Shown piece after piece: positions 56,473 to 64,000 of a stretch of 64,000 nucleotides of DNA (position 1 is its first letter; every line of letters begins with the position of its first letter). Source of the stretch: Clostridiaceae bacterium 14S0207 (lineage in GTDB: Bacteria > Bacillota > Clostridia > Clostridiales > Clostridiaceae); contig CP026600.1 in assembly GCA_003288255.1 (NCBI GenBank), forward strand, positions 1,364,001 to 1,428,000. The letters are read 5' to 3'. A program made the translations under genes and the position numbers. The notes beneath the pieces were generated by a model. It had not been told where the DNA came from. It ran no database searches and worked only from the letters and a program-made list of their open reading frames with translations.

Positions 56473-57496
56473 CAATATTAAAATTAAAGAATGTATAAAA
56501 GGAAAAGATATTTTACCGACTTTTTCTCATGTTTATGTAGAAGAAAAAGCTTTAAACAATGAAAACACTAAAAAGATATTAGCTAAATTCAATAATTCTA
56601 AAGTAATAAAAATAAAACATTATAAAGATATGTTTTGTAGAAGTAATCAAAACTTTTATATTCAAAAAACATCACCTAAAATTATATTAGCATATAAAGA
56701 GGGTAATTTAGTATATGAGGGTGCTGAAATGTGTGAAAGCTTTGGAAATGATTATTTTTATTATACATCTTCCATGATGAATTGTTTGTATAATTGTGAG
56801 TATTGCTATCTTCAGGGAATGTATCCTTCTTCTAATATAGTTATTTTTGTAAATATAGAAGATATTTTTACAGAGGTAGAGGAGTTATTGAAAATTCATC
56901 CTGTTTATTTATGTGTGTCCTATGATACTGATCTTTTAGCCTTAGAAAATATAGTAGGATTTACAGAAAAATGGCTTAAATTTGCTAGTAAACATTCGAA
57001 TTTAAAAATAGAAATAAGAACTAAAAGTTGTAATTTTAGTTCTATATATAATGTAGAGCCATTAAAAAATGTTATATTGGCTTGGACACTTTCACCTGAA
57101 TATATAACTGAAAATTATGAAAAAGGAACACCTTCATTAAAAAACAGATTAAATAGTATAAAAGATGCCATTGAAAGAGGGTGGACTATTAGATTATGTT
57201 TTGATCCTATATTATATGTGAAAGATTTTAAAGATCATTACAAAGAATGTATAGAAACTACTTTTAATACTATTTCTGCTGATAAAATCTTAGATGTAAG
57301 TTTAGGAGTATTTAGAGTATCTAAGGATTATTTTAAAAAAATGGAAAAGTTACAACCAAATAGTAAGCTTTTATCGTATGCTTTTCATGTAGAAAATGGA
57401 GTGTGTACCTATAATGAAGAACATTCCAAGGAACTTATAGCCTATGTTTATGATTTAGTTAAACAATATGTGGCTAAAGATAAAATATTCATATAG
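56450..57496 (+). CDS. Spore photoproduct lyase-like radical SAM protein
   Basis: This radical SAM protein of the SplB family uses 5'-deoxyadenosyl radical chemistry; the classical member repairs the spore thymine dimer. The motif C112-x3-C116-x2-C119 (CLYNCEYCYLQG) is SPL-like. A Cys about 36 residues further (YLCVSYDTD, C155) is near where SPL has its hydrogen-donor Cys. An ATG at 56420 is in frame, but GGAG before the GTG at 56450 is better placed; numbering uses 56450. It overlaps the nucleosidase gene and is followed 17 bases later by an SDR. Photoproduct repair or a related reaction are both possible. Confidence 0.78.
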   Translation: MKNLNLYNNIKIKECIKGKDILPTFSHVYVEEKALNNENTKKILAKFNNSKVIKIKHYKDMFCRSNQNFYIQKTSPKIILAYKEGNLVYEGAEMCESFGNDYFYYTSSMMNCLYNCEYCYLQGMYPSSNIVIFVNIEDIFTEVEELLKIHPVYLCVSYDTDLLALENIVGFTEKWLKFASKHSNLKIEIRTKSCNFSSIYNVEPLKNVILAWTLSPEYITENYEKGTPSLKNRLNSIKDAIERGWTIRLCFDPILYVKDFKDHYKECIETTFNTISADKILDVSLGVFRVSKDYFKKMEKLQPNSKLLSYAFHVENGVCTYNEEHSKELIAYVYDLVKQYVAKDKIFI

Positions 57497-57513
57497 AGGT
57501 TAGGGGTGATTTT

Positions 57514-58218
57514 TTGAAAACAGCAATAGTTACAGGAGCATCTTCAGGAATAGGATTTGAAATAGCAAAAAAACTCATTTCTATGAAATATAAAGTATAT
57601 GGAATTGGTAGAGACTTTTCAAAAATTGATTTTAATGACTCCAATTTTATAAAATTTCAATGTGATATAAATAAGACAAGTAAGTTAGTAGAAATAATTA
57701 ATAATATAAAAAACCAAGAAGAAGTATATATACTAGTAAATAATGCAGGCGTGGGTTACTTTGGCCCACATGAAGAATTGAATTCTAAAAAAATACACGA
57801 AATGGTAAGTACAAATTTAGAGGTACCCATGATTCTATGTCAATTACTTTTAAGAACCTTAAAGAAAACTAAAGGATATATAATAAATGTTTCATCTATT
57901 ACGGCAAAAATATCCAGCGCTTATGGATGTGCCTATTCTGCAACTAAAGCAGGAATATCTCATTTTACTGAAAGTCTTTTTGATGAAACGAGAAAAACAG
58001 GTATAAAGGTTATAACAATACATCCAGACATGACAGAAAGCAATTTTTATAGAAACGCAAATTTTGAAACAGGTGACTTAGAAGACAGCTTTATAACACC
58101 TATGTGTGTTGCAGATGTAGTGGAAAGTATCTTAAATCAAAGAGAAGGTACGGTTATAACAGATGTAACTGTAAAACCACAAAAACATATGATTAAAAGA
58201 AAAAAACCTAGTCTATAA
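57514..58218 (+). CDS. Short-chain dehydrogenase/reductase (SDR)
   Basis: This 234-residue NAD(P)-dependent oxidoreductase has cofactor motif TGASSGIG, NNAG and active-site Y-x3-K (YSATKAG), with Ser in NVSSITA. The start is TTG with TAGGGGTGA upstream. It is the third gene of a tight operon with a nucleosidase-like and an SPL-like protein. The terminator stem begins inside its last codons and the stop lies in the loop. The substrate is unknown. Confidence 0.9.
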   Translation: MKTAIVTGASSGIGFEIAKKLISMKYKVYGIGRDFSKIDFNDSNFIKFQCDINKTSKLVEIINNIKNQEEVYILVNNAGVGYFGPHEELNSKKIHEMVSTNLEVPMILCQLLLRTLKKTKGYIINVSSITAKISSAYGCAYSATKAGISHFTESLFDETRKTGIKVITIHPDMTESNFYRNANFETGDLEDSFITPMCVADVVESILNQREGTVITDVTVKPQKHMIKRKKPSL

Positions 58219-58238
58219 TTTATAGAACTAGGTTTTTC
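58202..58238. terminator. Bidirectional terminator overlapping the SDR stop codon
   Basis: AAAAACCTAGT (58202-58212) pairs with ACTAGGTTTTT (58227-58237). The SDR stop at 58216-58218 is in the loop, and the convergent gene ends 7 bases beyond. Confidence 0.85.
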
Positions 58239-58243
58239 AACTT

Positions 58244-58888
58244 TTATTTAAGTCTATTAAATAGATTCATTTTACCTTCAAAAGTTATATTGATTTTTTT
58301 GTTTTCTGTAGTTATCTTTGTAACTTTAATTTTTAATCCTTGTAATTCTTCAAAGGATAATAATATGTCACCTTTTGATTTATCAAATTTTAATATAGGA
58401 GTATCTTCTAAATCAGAAAATATGGTTTCTTTTGGAATAGACATAAAGCCTATTTTACCTTCTTTATAATGTAATATTCCTTTACCATCTTTACTTTCCG
58501 CTGTGAAATTTAATTTTGCTTCTATGGGAATTCCCTTATATTTTATATGTGAATATACATTTATATTTTCATTTTCAATTTTAACCTTTAACCCTTGTAT
58601 TAATTCTTTAAGCTTAGGATTTTGATCTATAGTTACTATAAGTAGATCAGTTATTTCATCCTCAGTAAAGTATGTATTGGATTTAACATCTATTTCTTTT
58701 AGAGAAAATTTTAAATCATTGGGAATGAATTTTTTTAATAAGCTTTTATCGTTTAGGGTAATATCAGAGTTTATAGATTTTACTGAAGTTTTTGGATAAA
58801 AGAAAGAATAGTACGCTATACCTATTAAAGCCATAACTCCAATTATAATACCTAATAAAGAAAAAATAACTTTTTTGCTTTTATTCAT
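58244..58888 (-). CDS. Membrane-anchored extracytoplasmic protein of unknown function
   Basis: This 214-residue protein has one N-terminal transmembrane segment (VIFSLLGIIIGVMALIGIAYYSFF) and a predicted beta-rich extracytoplasmic domain (SLKEIDVKSNTYFTEDEITDLL and later INVYSHIKYKGIPIEAKLNF). The pattern is reminiscent of YpmS/DUF2140-like lipid-binding or envelope proteins, but I cannot assign it firmly. AGGTGA precedes the ATG. It is a single gene convergent with the SPL/SDR operon. Confidence 0.65.
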   Translation of the reverse strand: MNKSKKVIFSLLGIIIGVMALIGIAYYSFFYPKTSVKSINSDITLNDKSLLKKFIPNDLKFSLKEIDVKSNTYFTEDEITDLLIVTIDQNPKLKELIQGLKVKIENENINVYSHIKYKGIPIEAKLNFTAESKDGKGILHYKEGKIGFMSIPKETIFSDLEDTPILKFDKSKGDILLSFEELQGLKIKVTKITTENKKINITFEGKMNLFNRLK

Positions 58889-59017
58889 AAATTTTCACCT
58901 CTTATAATATGTAGTATTAATATAATTTCAGAAGTTTATTATTTAATTTTACAATAAATAAAAGAAAATTTATACCATAAAATATTAAAAAATCCTTGAA
59001 ATCTATAAAAGAATAAA

Positions 59018-59056
59018 GTATAATTAATATTATTTAATAATTAATATTAATTATAC
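59018..59056. promoter_or_regulatory. Perfect inverted repeat upstream of the Cys-rich gene
   Basis: GTATAATTAATATT (59018-59031) is exactly complementary to AATATTAATTATAC (59043-59056) around an 11-base loop. It is 31 bases before the next gene, overlaps a TATAAT-like element, and so is a candidate operator. Confidence 0.5.
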
Positions 59057-59087
59057 GAAGAAAATTTAATTTATTGGGGGATTTATT

Positions 59088-59531
59088 ATGGGGATTGCGA
59101 ATAATGAAATAAACTTTAATAGTATTATAAAAAATTTAGGAAACTCTTGTTTAACAGAAGAAAGATGTAATACATGTAATAAAGAAAAATGCTTAATTGG
59201 TTATTCTAAAAAATGTATAAATGGATGTTTTAAAAATGATGTAACATATGTGGAAAGTGGTTTTGAAAATATACCAAGTATAGATACTAAAATATACGAA
59301 CAGCAAGATATAATAGCAGGTATAAGTGATATTCTTAAACAATGTAGAAGTTGTAAAGAAAATCATTATGATAATTGTATAATAAATGTTTTAAGAAGTT
59401 GTTATGAGATCATTTTATTTGGTGAACATCAAGAATATAGTGGAAGTGCATTAGTTTATTTAAATAAAATAAAGGATATAAATGAGGAAATCGGAGATAA
59501 AATATTTCAACAATATATGAGTATTAGATAA
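59088..59531 (+). CDS. Small cysteine-rich protein of unknown function
   Basis: This 147-residue cytosolic protein has an N-terminal Cys cluster (CLTEERCNTCNKEKC, then KKCINGC) and a second group (CRSCKENHYDNC, then RSCYEI). The spacing suggests zinc or Fe-S binding. I do not recognise the family with confidence, though similar small proteins are common in clostridia. GGGGG precedes the ATG. It is monocistronic, with a perfect inverted repeat just upstream and a terminator downstream, so it may be tightly regulated. Confidence 0.7.
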   Translation: MGIANNEINFNSIIKNLGNSCLTEERCNTCNKEKCLIGYSKKCINGCFKNDVTYVESGFENIPSIDTKIYEQQDIIAGISDILKQCRSCKENHYDNCIINVLRSCYEIILFGEHQEYSGSALVYLNKIKDINEEIGDKIFQQYMSIR

Positions 59532-59577
59532 AAAAATCACTATCATGCAATTTTTAAAGTATGGTAGTGATTTTTAT
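59532..59577 (+). terminator. Terminator after the Cys-rich gene
   Basis: AAAAATCACTATCAT (59532-59546) pairs with ATGGTAGTGATTTTT (59561-59575), one G-U pair, with a T-run. Confidence 0.85.
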
Positions 59578-59813
59578 TAACTATGTTATATTAAAATTTT
59601 AAAAGTTATGTTGTGCAATATGAATTATGTATAAATAACTTTAAAATGAACATTTTAATTATATATAAATTAATATGATATGAATAAAAATGTAAGGGTA
59701 ATAATTTAGTAATAAAATAAAGAAAAACATGTATTCTATAAATATGGTATACTGTAAACATGTTTAAATTATTTATAGAATTTATATAAAAATCGAAATG
59801 AGAAGGGGATTAT

Positions 59814-60674
59814 ATGAGCAATAAGTCAAAATCTGTATTATTTATGCTATTATCTGCCTTATCTTTTGCGTTTATGGCGGTTATGGTTAAATTAGCAGGA
59901 AAGGTTCCTGTTTTCGAAAAGGTTATCTTTAGAAATTTAGTTAGTTTATTTATTGCTTTTGCAATGCTTAAAAAAAATAAAGCGCCTATGTTTGGTAAAA
60001 GGGAAAATCAAAAATATCTTTTAGCAAGAGCTTTATTAGGGCTTACTGGAATGACTATGTATTTTTATTCTATAGCTCATTTACCATTGGCAGATTCATC
60101 TATGTTAAATAAACTGTCACCATTTTTTATAACTATATTTGCTATTATATTTTTAAAAGAAGAACTTACATCTATGAAGGTAATTTCAATGATTGTTGTT
60201 TTTATAGGGGCTGTATTAGTTATAAAACCACAATGGAATTTAAGTATTATTCCTGCCCTTGCAGGTTTTTTATCAGCGGCATTTGCAGGTGGAGCATATA
60301 CTATAGTTAGATATTTAAAAGATAAAGAGGACCCATGTACAATAGTTTTTTATTTTTCTTTAGTTTCTGTACTAGGTGTACTTCCTTTTGTAGCACTTAA
60401 TTTTGTGTTTTTAACAAAACTTCAATTGTTATATTTGATTTTAACAGGTGTCTTTGCAGCTATTGCACAATTTGCTTTAACATATTCTTATAAATATGCA
60501 CCTGCATCTGAAGTCGCCATATATAATTATACAAATATTGTTTTTTCAGCTATTATAGGATTTTTTATATGGAGAGAAATTCCAGATGCTTTAAGTATTT
60601 TAGGTGATGTTTTAATTATTGGAATGGCAATGATAGTTTATTTGCATGACAGAAGAAAAATACAAAAAGATTAA
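59814..60674 (+). CDS. EamA/DMT family transporter
   Basis: This 286-residue membrane protein has ten predicted helices in two EamA halves, as in metabolite or amino acid exporters of the drug/metabolite transporter superfamily. The first half ends FAIIFLKEELTSMKVISMIVVFIGAVLVIKP and the second AIIGFFIWREIPDALSILGDVLIIG, the conserved motif at the end of each half. AGAAGGGG precedes the ATG. The substrate is unknown. It is monocistronic with a terminator. Confidence 0.9.
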   Translation: MSNKSKSVLFMLLSALSFAFMAVMVKLAGKVPVFEKVIFRNLVSLFIAFAMLKKNKAPMFGKRENQKYLLARALLGLTGMTMYFYSIAHLPLADSSMLNKLSPFFITIFAIIFLKEELTSMKVISMIVVFIGAVLVIKPQWNLSIIPALAGFLSAAFAGGAYTIVRYLKDKEDPCTIVFYFSLVSVLGVLPFVALNFVFLTKLQLLYLILTGVFAAIAQFALTYSYKYAPASEVAIYNYTNIVFSAIIGFFIWREIPDALSILGDVLIIGMAMIVYLHDRRKIQKD

Positions 60675-60708
60675 GGCACTTATTACATGAATAATATTTA
60701 AAAATTAC

Positions 60709-60765
60709 AAGAATGTATTTTGAAAAGATTTTTAAGAATCATTTCAAAGTACATTCTTTTTTTAT
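60709..60765 (+). terminator. Terminator after the EamA gene
   Basis: AAGAATGTATTTTGAAA pairs with TTTCAAAGTACATTCTT (ending 60757) with small mismatches, then a run of Ts. Confidence 0.85.
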
Positions 60766-60926
60766 AAGGATATAATTTTTATAAGTGTAATCATTCTTTT
60801 GTTGAGTACAAGTATAAGAGTATACCAATAAAATTCGCCTATAAACTATTAAAAGTAACAAAAATCGTACAAGTTAAATATATTTATATAGTAGTAGTTA
60901 TTAACAAAAGATATGGGAGTGGTTAA

Positions 60927-62069
60927 ATGTTCATTTGGATATGGCAGTTAGAAAACCAAGTAAGAAAATATGGAGGAATAAATGGTTTAATCGAAAGATT
61001 AAAATCAATGGGAGTAAAAGATGTATGTATTAAATATCACGAAGGTTCAGGTCCCATTGGTGGAGGAATAAACTTTAAAGAAGGTTATAGAAGATATTAC
61101 AGAAATTTTAAAGATGCAGGATTTAGAGTAGGAACTTGGGGATATAACTACTTTAATCATATAACTGAAGAGTCTAATCTAATTATAGAGGCTTTAAATA
61201 TTTCTGATTATTATATCTTCGATCCTGAAGTAGATGTTGCTAATAAGTTTAAACAAGCTGAAGAAATATGTAGAAGGGTAAGAAATAGTCATCCTTCTAA
61301 GCTTATAGGGTATTCTTCATTTCCTATAGTTTCTTATCATACAGATATTCCTTATTCAGTTTTCAACAAATACTGTAATTTTGCAAGTCCTCAAGTTTAT
61401 TGGGGTGAAATGGGATGGTCTGTAAGTAGATGTATTGATAGGATGCTTTCAGATCATAAAAGATATGGACTAAATAAACCAATATATCCAAGTATCCAAT
61501 CTTATAATGTTAGTTATAATTCATATATGGAATATAAAAAATATGATTTTAAAAATACTGGAGTTTGGTCTCTAGATGAAATGCAATCTAATTGTATAAA
61601 ATTTATAGAAAGTTGTGCAGGTAAGGACTATATACCTGAAGGTAATAAACCAGGTGGTGGAAGTCCTTCAGCAAGTGGCTCAATTAAACAGCTTCAATCT
61701 CAATTAAACTCATTAATAAATGCTAAGTTAGTTGTAGATGGTATTCAAGGTCCTAGAACTACTGATGCAGTAAAAAGATTTCAATCCTTAATGGGATTAT
61801 CAGAGGATGGCATTGCAGGATCTAGAACATGGAGTGCCATAAAAGAAATTAGAAGTTATCCTACTGATGGAGTTAAATTTCCACATTATGAATATGCAAC
61901 TAGATGGATTCAATGGAGAGTTGGAACTAGTATAGATGGAATTTTTGGTTCTAACACAGAAGAAAGAGTTAAACAATGGCAAAGAGATTGTAACAGAAAA
62001 TATGGAACTAGTTTAGCTATAGATGGAATAGTAGGAAAAGAAACTTGGAGATGTATGTTTAAATATTAG
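60927..62069 (+). CDS. Cell-wall hydrolase/endolysin-like protein with two peptidoglycan-binding domains
   Basis: This 380-residue protein has an N-terminal TIM-barrel glycosidase-like domain (about 1-230; WIWQLENQ, CIKYHEGSGP, GTWGYNYF, FDPEVDV, SPQVYWGEM). A Gly/Ser linker and two PG_binding_1 domains follow (VVDGIQGPRTTDAVKRFQ; SIDGIFGSNTEERVKQWQRD with VVGKETW-like ends). The barrel resembles DUF1906/GH25-like lysins. There is no signal peptide, so release would need a holin or lysis, as with phage endolysins. No holin or other phage gene is near. AGGGAGTGG-like sequence precedes the ATG. It may be a domesticated phage gene. Confidence 0.8.
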   Translation: MFIWIWQLENQVRKYGGINGLIERLKSMGVKDVCIKYHEGSGPIGGGINFKEGYRRYYRNFKDAGFRVGTWGYNYFNHITEESNLIIEALNISDYYIFDPEVDVANKFKQAEEICRRVRNSHPSKLIGYSSFPIVSYHTDIPYSVFNKYCNFASPQVYWGEMGWSVSRCIDRMLSDHKRYGLNKPIYPSIQSYNVSYNSYMEYKKYDFKNTGVWSLDEMQSNCIKFIESCAGKDYIPEGNKPGGGSPSASGSIKQLQSQLNSLINAKLVVDGIQGPRTTDAVKRFQSLMGLSEDGIAGSRTWSAIKEIRSYPTDGVKFPHYEYATRWIQWRVGTSIDGIFGSNTEERVKQWQRDCNRKYGTSLAIDGIVGKETWRCMFKY

Positions 62070-62164
62070 ACTAAGTTTTAAATATGTTAGTTATAAAATA
62101 TTAATTTATCTTGTTTATAAATAGTACTAAGAATAAAAATTTGTTTTTGAAATAACTTTTTAGT

Positions 62165-62197
62165 ATGGGATAAGTGAATAACTTGTCCCTATTTTTA
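62165..62197 (+). terminator. Terminator after the endolysin-like gene
   Basis: GGGATAAGT pairs with ACTTGTCCC (62181-62189), one G-U pair, followed by TATTTTTATTTTTT. Confidence 0.85.
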
Positions 62198-62246
62198 TTT
62201 TTTAGTATTATAAATATTAGAAGATTAAAAAGGGGGAGAAGAAATT

Positions 62247-62660
62247 ATGATACAAGGTAAGGATTATATAGGCGTAGGAGTAGGTGCTGTAATTCTTAAT
62301 GAAAATAAAGAGTTACTATTGTTATTAAGAAATAAGTCACCTGAAAAAGGATTTTGGTCTATTCCAGGAGGGAAGGTAGAATTCTTTGAAACTTTAGAAG
62401 AGGCTATTATAAGAGAGGTAAAGGAAGAATTGGATGTTGATGTGAAGGTTGAAAAACTTTTAGGAGTTACTAATCACATACTTAAAAACGAAAATGCACA
62501 TTGGGTTGCACCTAGTTTTTTAACTACTATTGAAAATGGGGAAGTTCGCAATGTAGAACCAGAAAAACATTTAGAGGTAAAGTGGTTTTCTTTAAATAAG
62601 CTTCCTGAAAACTTGACATTAACAACAAAAAAAGCTTTAGAATATTTAAGGAATATATAA
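62247..62660 (+). CDS. Nudix hydrolase (MutT-like)
   Basis: This 137-residue Nudix protein has the box GGKVEFFETLEEAIIREVKEELDV, matching GX5EX7REUXEEXGU except Asp for the final Gly. VGVGAVILNENKELLLLLRNKSPEKGFWSIP and HWVAPSFLTTI resemble NUDT15-like or dCTP/8-oxo-dGTP hydrolases, which have the Nudix fold but varied substrates. AAAGGGGGAGAAG precedes the ATG. It stands alone. Confidence 0.88.
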   Translation: MIQGKDYIGVGVGAVILNENKELLLLLRNKSPEKGFWSIPGGKVEFFETLEEAIIREVKEELDVDVKVEKLLGVTNHILKNENAHWVAPSFLTTIENGEVRNVEPEKHLEVKWFSLNKLPENLTLTTKKALEYLRNI

Positions 62661-62749
62661 CATAACTAGAATAAATTGTGATATAATGTAGAAATATAAT
62701 TATTGTTTTGAATATTCGGTTAATTATTTACGATTGTTTTTTAAATTTG

Positions 62750-62802
62750 TATATAAGTTTCTAAGTGGAGTGATAAAGTCACTATACCTAAAAACTTATA
62801 TA
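62750..62802 (+). promoter_or_regulatory. Structured leader hairpin upstream of the ABC-2 operon
   Basis: TATATAAGTTT (62750-62760) pairs with AAACTTATATA (62792-62802). Inside, AGTGA pairs with TCACT around TAAAG. There is no T-tract, so a regulatory RNA structure or operator is more likely than a terminator. Confidence 0.45.
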
Positions 62803-62856
62803 TTATAAAAACTGTTGCAAAATTTAGCTAAAAATAAAAAAGAAAGGTATATTACA

Positions 62857-63771
62857 ATGAATGTTATAGAAACTACAAATTTAAGTAAGGAATATTTTTA
62901 TAACAATACTACAGTAAAAGCATTAAATAAATTATCACTAAATATAAAAGAAGGAGAAATTGTTGGATTAGTAGGGCCCAATGGCGCAGGAAAAAGTACT
63001 GCTATAAAATTAATATGTGGGATTTTAAATCCCAGTAATGGAGAAGTAAGAGTACTTTCTAAAAATCCTTTTAAAAATAGAAAAAAATTATGTTATGAAT
63101 TAGGTGTAATGTTTGGACAAAGGTCATCCTTATGGTACAACCTACCTGTAATAGAATCCTTATACTTAATGAAGGATATTTATAATATTTCTACAGAGGA
63201 TTTTAATTATAGACTTGAAAAATATGCACATAGTTTAGACGTTACATCACTTATAAACAAGCCCGTACGTAAACTATCCTTTGGTCAGAGAATAAAGTGT
63301 GAACTTTTAGCAGTAATATTACATAATCCTAAATTAATTATTTTAGATGAGCCAACTATAGGACTAGATGTTCTATCCAAGCAAAGTTTAAGAAATATAT
63401 TATATGATATTTCTAAAGAAAATAATTCAACTATATTAATAACAAGCCATGATCTACATGACATTGAAAAACTATGTAGTAGAATCGTTTTTATAAATAA
63501 AGGAAAACTTCAACTTAATTTAAATAAGGAGGAGCTTTGCACAATCTTAAAAGACACAGTAGTTCTATATATAGAAAGAAATAGTACTAATGAAATACTA
63601 ACTAAATCAAGTTTTTATAGAGATAAATCTGAAAGTAACTTTAAATTTGTAATGCCTTATAATGAACTTCCTAATTTCCTTAATGAGAGTTTTGAAAAAA
63701 TTGGACAAAATATTAATTTTAAGAAAGAATTACCTTCTTTAGAGGATATCTTATATGAATACTATAAATAG
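62857..63771 (+). CDS. ABC-2 type exporter ATP-binding protein
   Basis: This is the ATPase of an ABC-2 exporter. Walker A GPNGAGKS, signature LSFGQRIK and Walker B LIILDEPTIGLD are clear. The FGQRSSLWYNLPVIESLYL segment and a C-terminal domain of about 80 residues are typical of the ATPase family partnered with ABC-2 permeases of the YbhF/DUF990-like kind. The better start is ATG at 62857 (304 residues), with AGAAAGG upstream; a TTG at 62815 is in frame. The permease gene overlaps its end. Confidence 0.9.
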   Translation: MNVIETTNLSKEYFYNNTTVKALNKLSLNIKEGEIVGLVGPNGAGKSTAIKLICGILNPSNGEVRVLSKNPFKNRKKLCYELGVMFGQRSSLWYNLPVIESLYLMKDIYNISTEDFNYRLEKYAHSLDVTSLINKPVRKLSFGQRIKCELLAVILHNPKLIILDEPTIGLDVLSKQSLRNILYDISKENNSTILITSHDLHDIEKLCSRIVFINKGKLQLNLNKEELCTILKDTVVLYIERNSTNEILTKSSFYRDKSESNFKFVMPYNELPNFLNESFEKIGQNINFKKELPSLEDILYEYYK

Positions 63772-64000
63772 ATATTTTAGATTAATAATTAGATATACAA
63801 AACTCTCTATAGAAGATTTAAGGCAATTTCCTTTTGAAATTTTAATGAAAATTATTGCTTTAAGTTTTCAAGTATTATTTATATGGCTTTTTTGGACTTC
63901 TATAACGAATCTTGGTGTTTCCTATACAAATTGGAATAAATATGAGATTTTTATTTTAACAGGATGTGGCACTATATCCAGTTCTGTATCTCAACTAACC
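63755..64000 (+). CDS. ABC-2 type permease, 5' part (truncated by window end)
   Basis: An ATG at 63755, inside the last codons of the ATPase gene, opens a frame that continues to the window edge for 82 codons. It starts with a short basic segment (MNTINRYFRLIIRYTKLSIED) and then shows a first transmembrane helix (ALSFQVLFIWLFW) and the motif YTNWNKYEIFILTGC. The region and the overlap match permeases of the ABC-2 family (DUF990-like). GAGGATATC upstream is a plausible ribosome binding site. Confidence 0.78.
   Translation, partial: MNTINRYFRLIIRYTKLSIEDLRQFPFEILMKIIALSFQVLFIWLFWTSITNLGVSYTNWNKYEIFILTGCGTISSSVSQLT

Overview
The window is low-GC, densely packed DNA from a clostridial Firmicute. 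The evidence is strong AT bias, purine-rich ribosome binding sites, frequent GTG and TTG starts, the mutL-miaA-hfq-ynbB-lexA order, a fluoride riboswitch and a cobalamin riboswitch. A complete C3-type Rho-inactivating exoenzyme gene is present. From memory its sequence looks most like C3 of Clostridium limosum (now Hathewaya limosa), so that species or a close relative is my best guess; this is inference, not a database result. No rRNA, tRNA, CRISPR array or intact insertion sequence was seen.

Layout. 1-5.2 kb: housekeeping block of mutL (5'-truncated by the window edge and frameshifted), miaA, hfq, an aluminium-resistance/methionine gamma-lyase-like PLP protein, and lexA with its own operator. 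5.4-9.7 kb: a secreted Ig-repeat protein split by a frameshift, an unknown protein, a decayed McrC fragment and a GNAT acetyltransferase. 9.7-14.7 kb: a fluoride exporter under a fluoride riboswitch and two tandem YhgE/Pip membrane proteins. 15-21.6 kb: a large secreted subtilase, a PPDK/PEP-synthase regulator and an alpha/beta hydrolase. 21.9-27.0 kb: a YheO-type regulator divergent from a sulfur-amino-acid operon (trans-sulfuration enzyme, class I glutamine amidotransferase-like hydrolase, APC permease, RidA). The gap between them holds an orphan terminator and what looks like the 5' end of a dead group II intron.

27.3-52.9 kb is the standout: one co-directional run of 13 genes behind a cobalamin riboswitch. 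It encodes two BtuFCD-type corrinoid ABC transporters, the cobinamide amidohydrolase CbiZ, three divergent CobN/ChlH-type giant chelatase subunits, a radical SAM/SPASM protein, a TIM-barrel protein, a membrane protein with a lysozyme-like C-terminus, and one ChlI/ChlD-like AAA+ pair. Anaerobes normally insert cobalt with small ATP-independent chelatases, so three large subunits sharing one AAA+ motor under B12 control suggests an undescribed tetrapyrrole or corrinoid metal insertion, removal or remodelling system. CobN2 has lost the family's GTHG histidine and gained a four-cysteine cluster.

53-64 kb: the C3 exoenzyme, a polysaccharide deacetylase lipoprotein, a Nudix hydrolase, a nucleosidase/SPL-like radical SAM/SDR operon, small unknown proteins (one Cys-rich), an EamA transporter, a cell-wall hydrolase with two peptidoglycan-binding domains, a second Nudix protein, and the start of an ABC-2 exporter operon that runs off the window.
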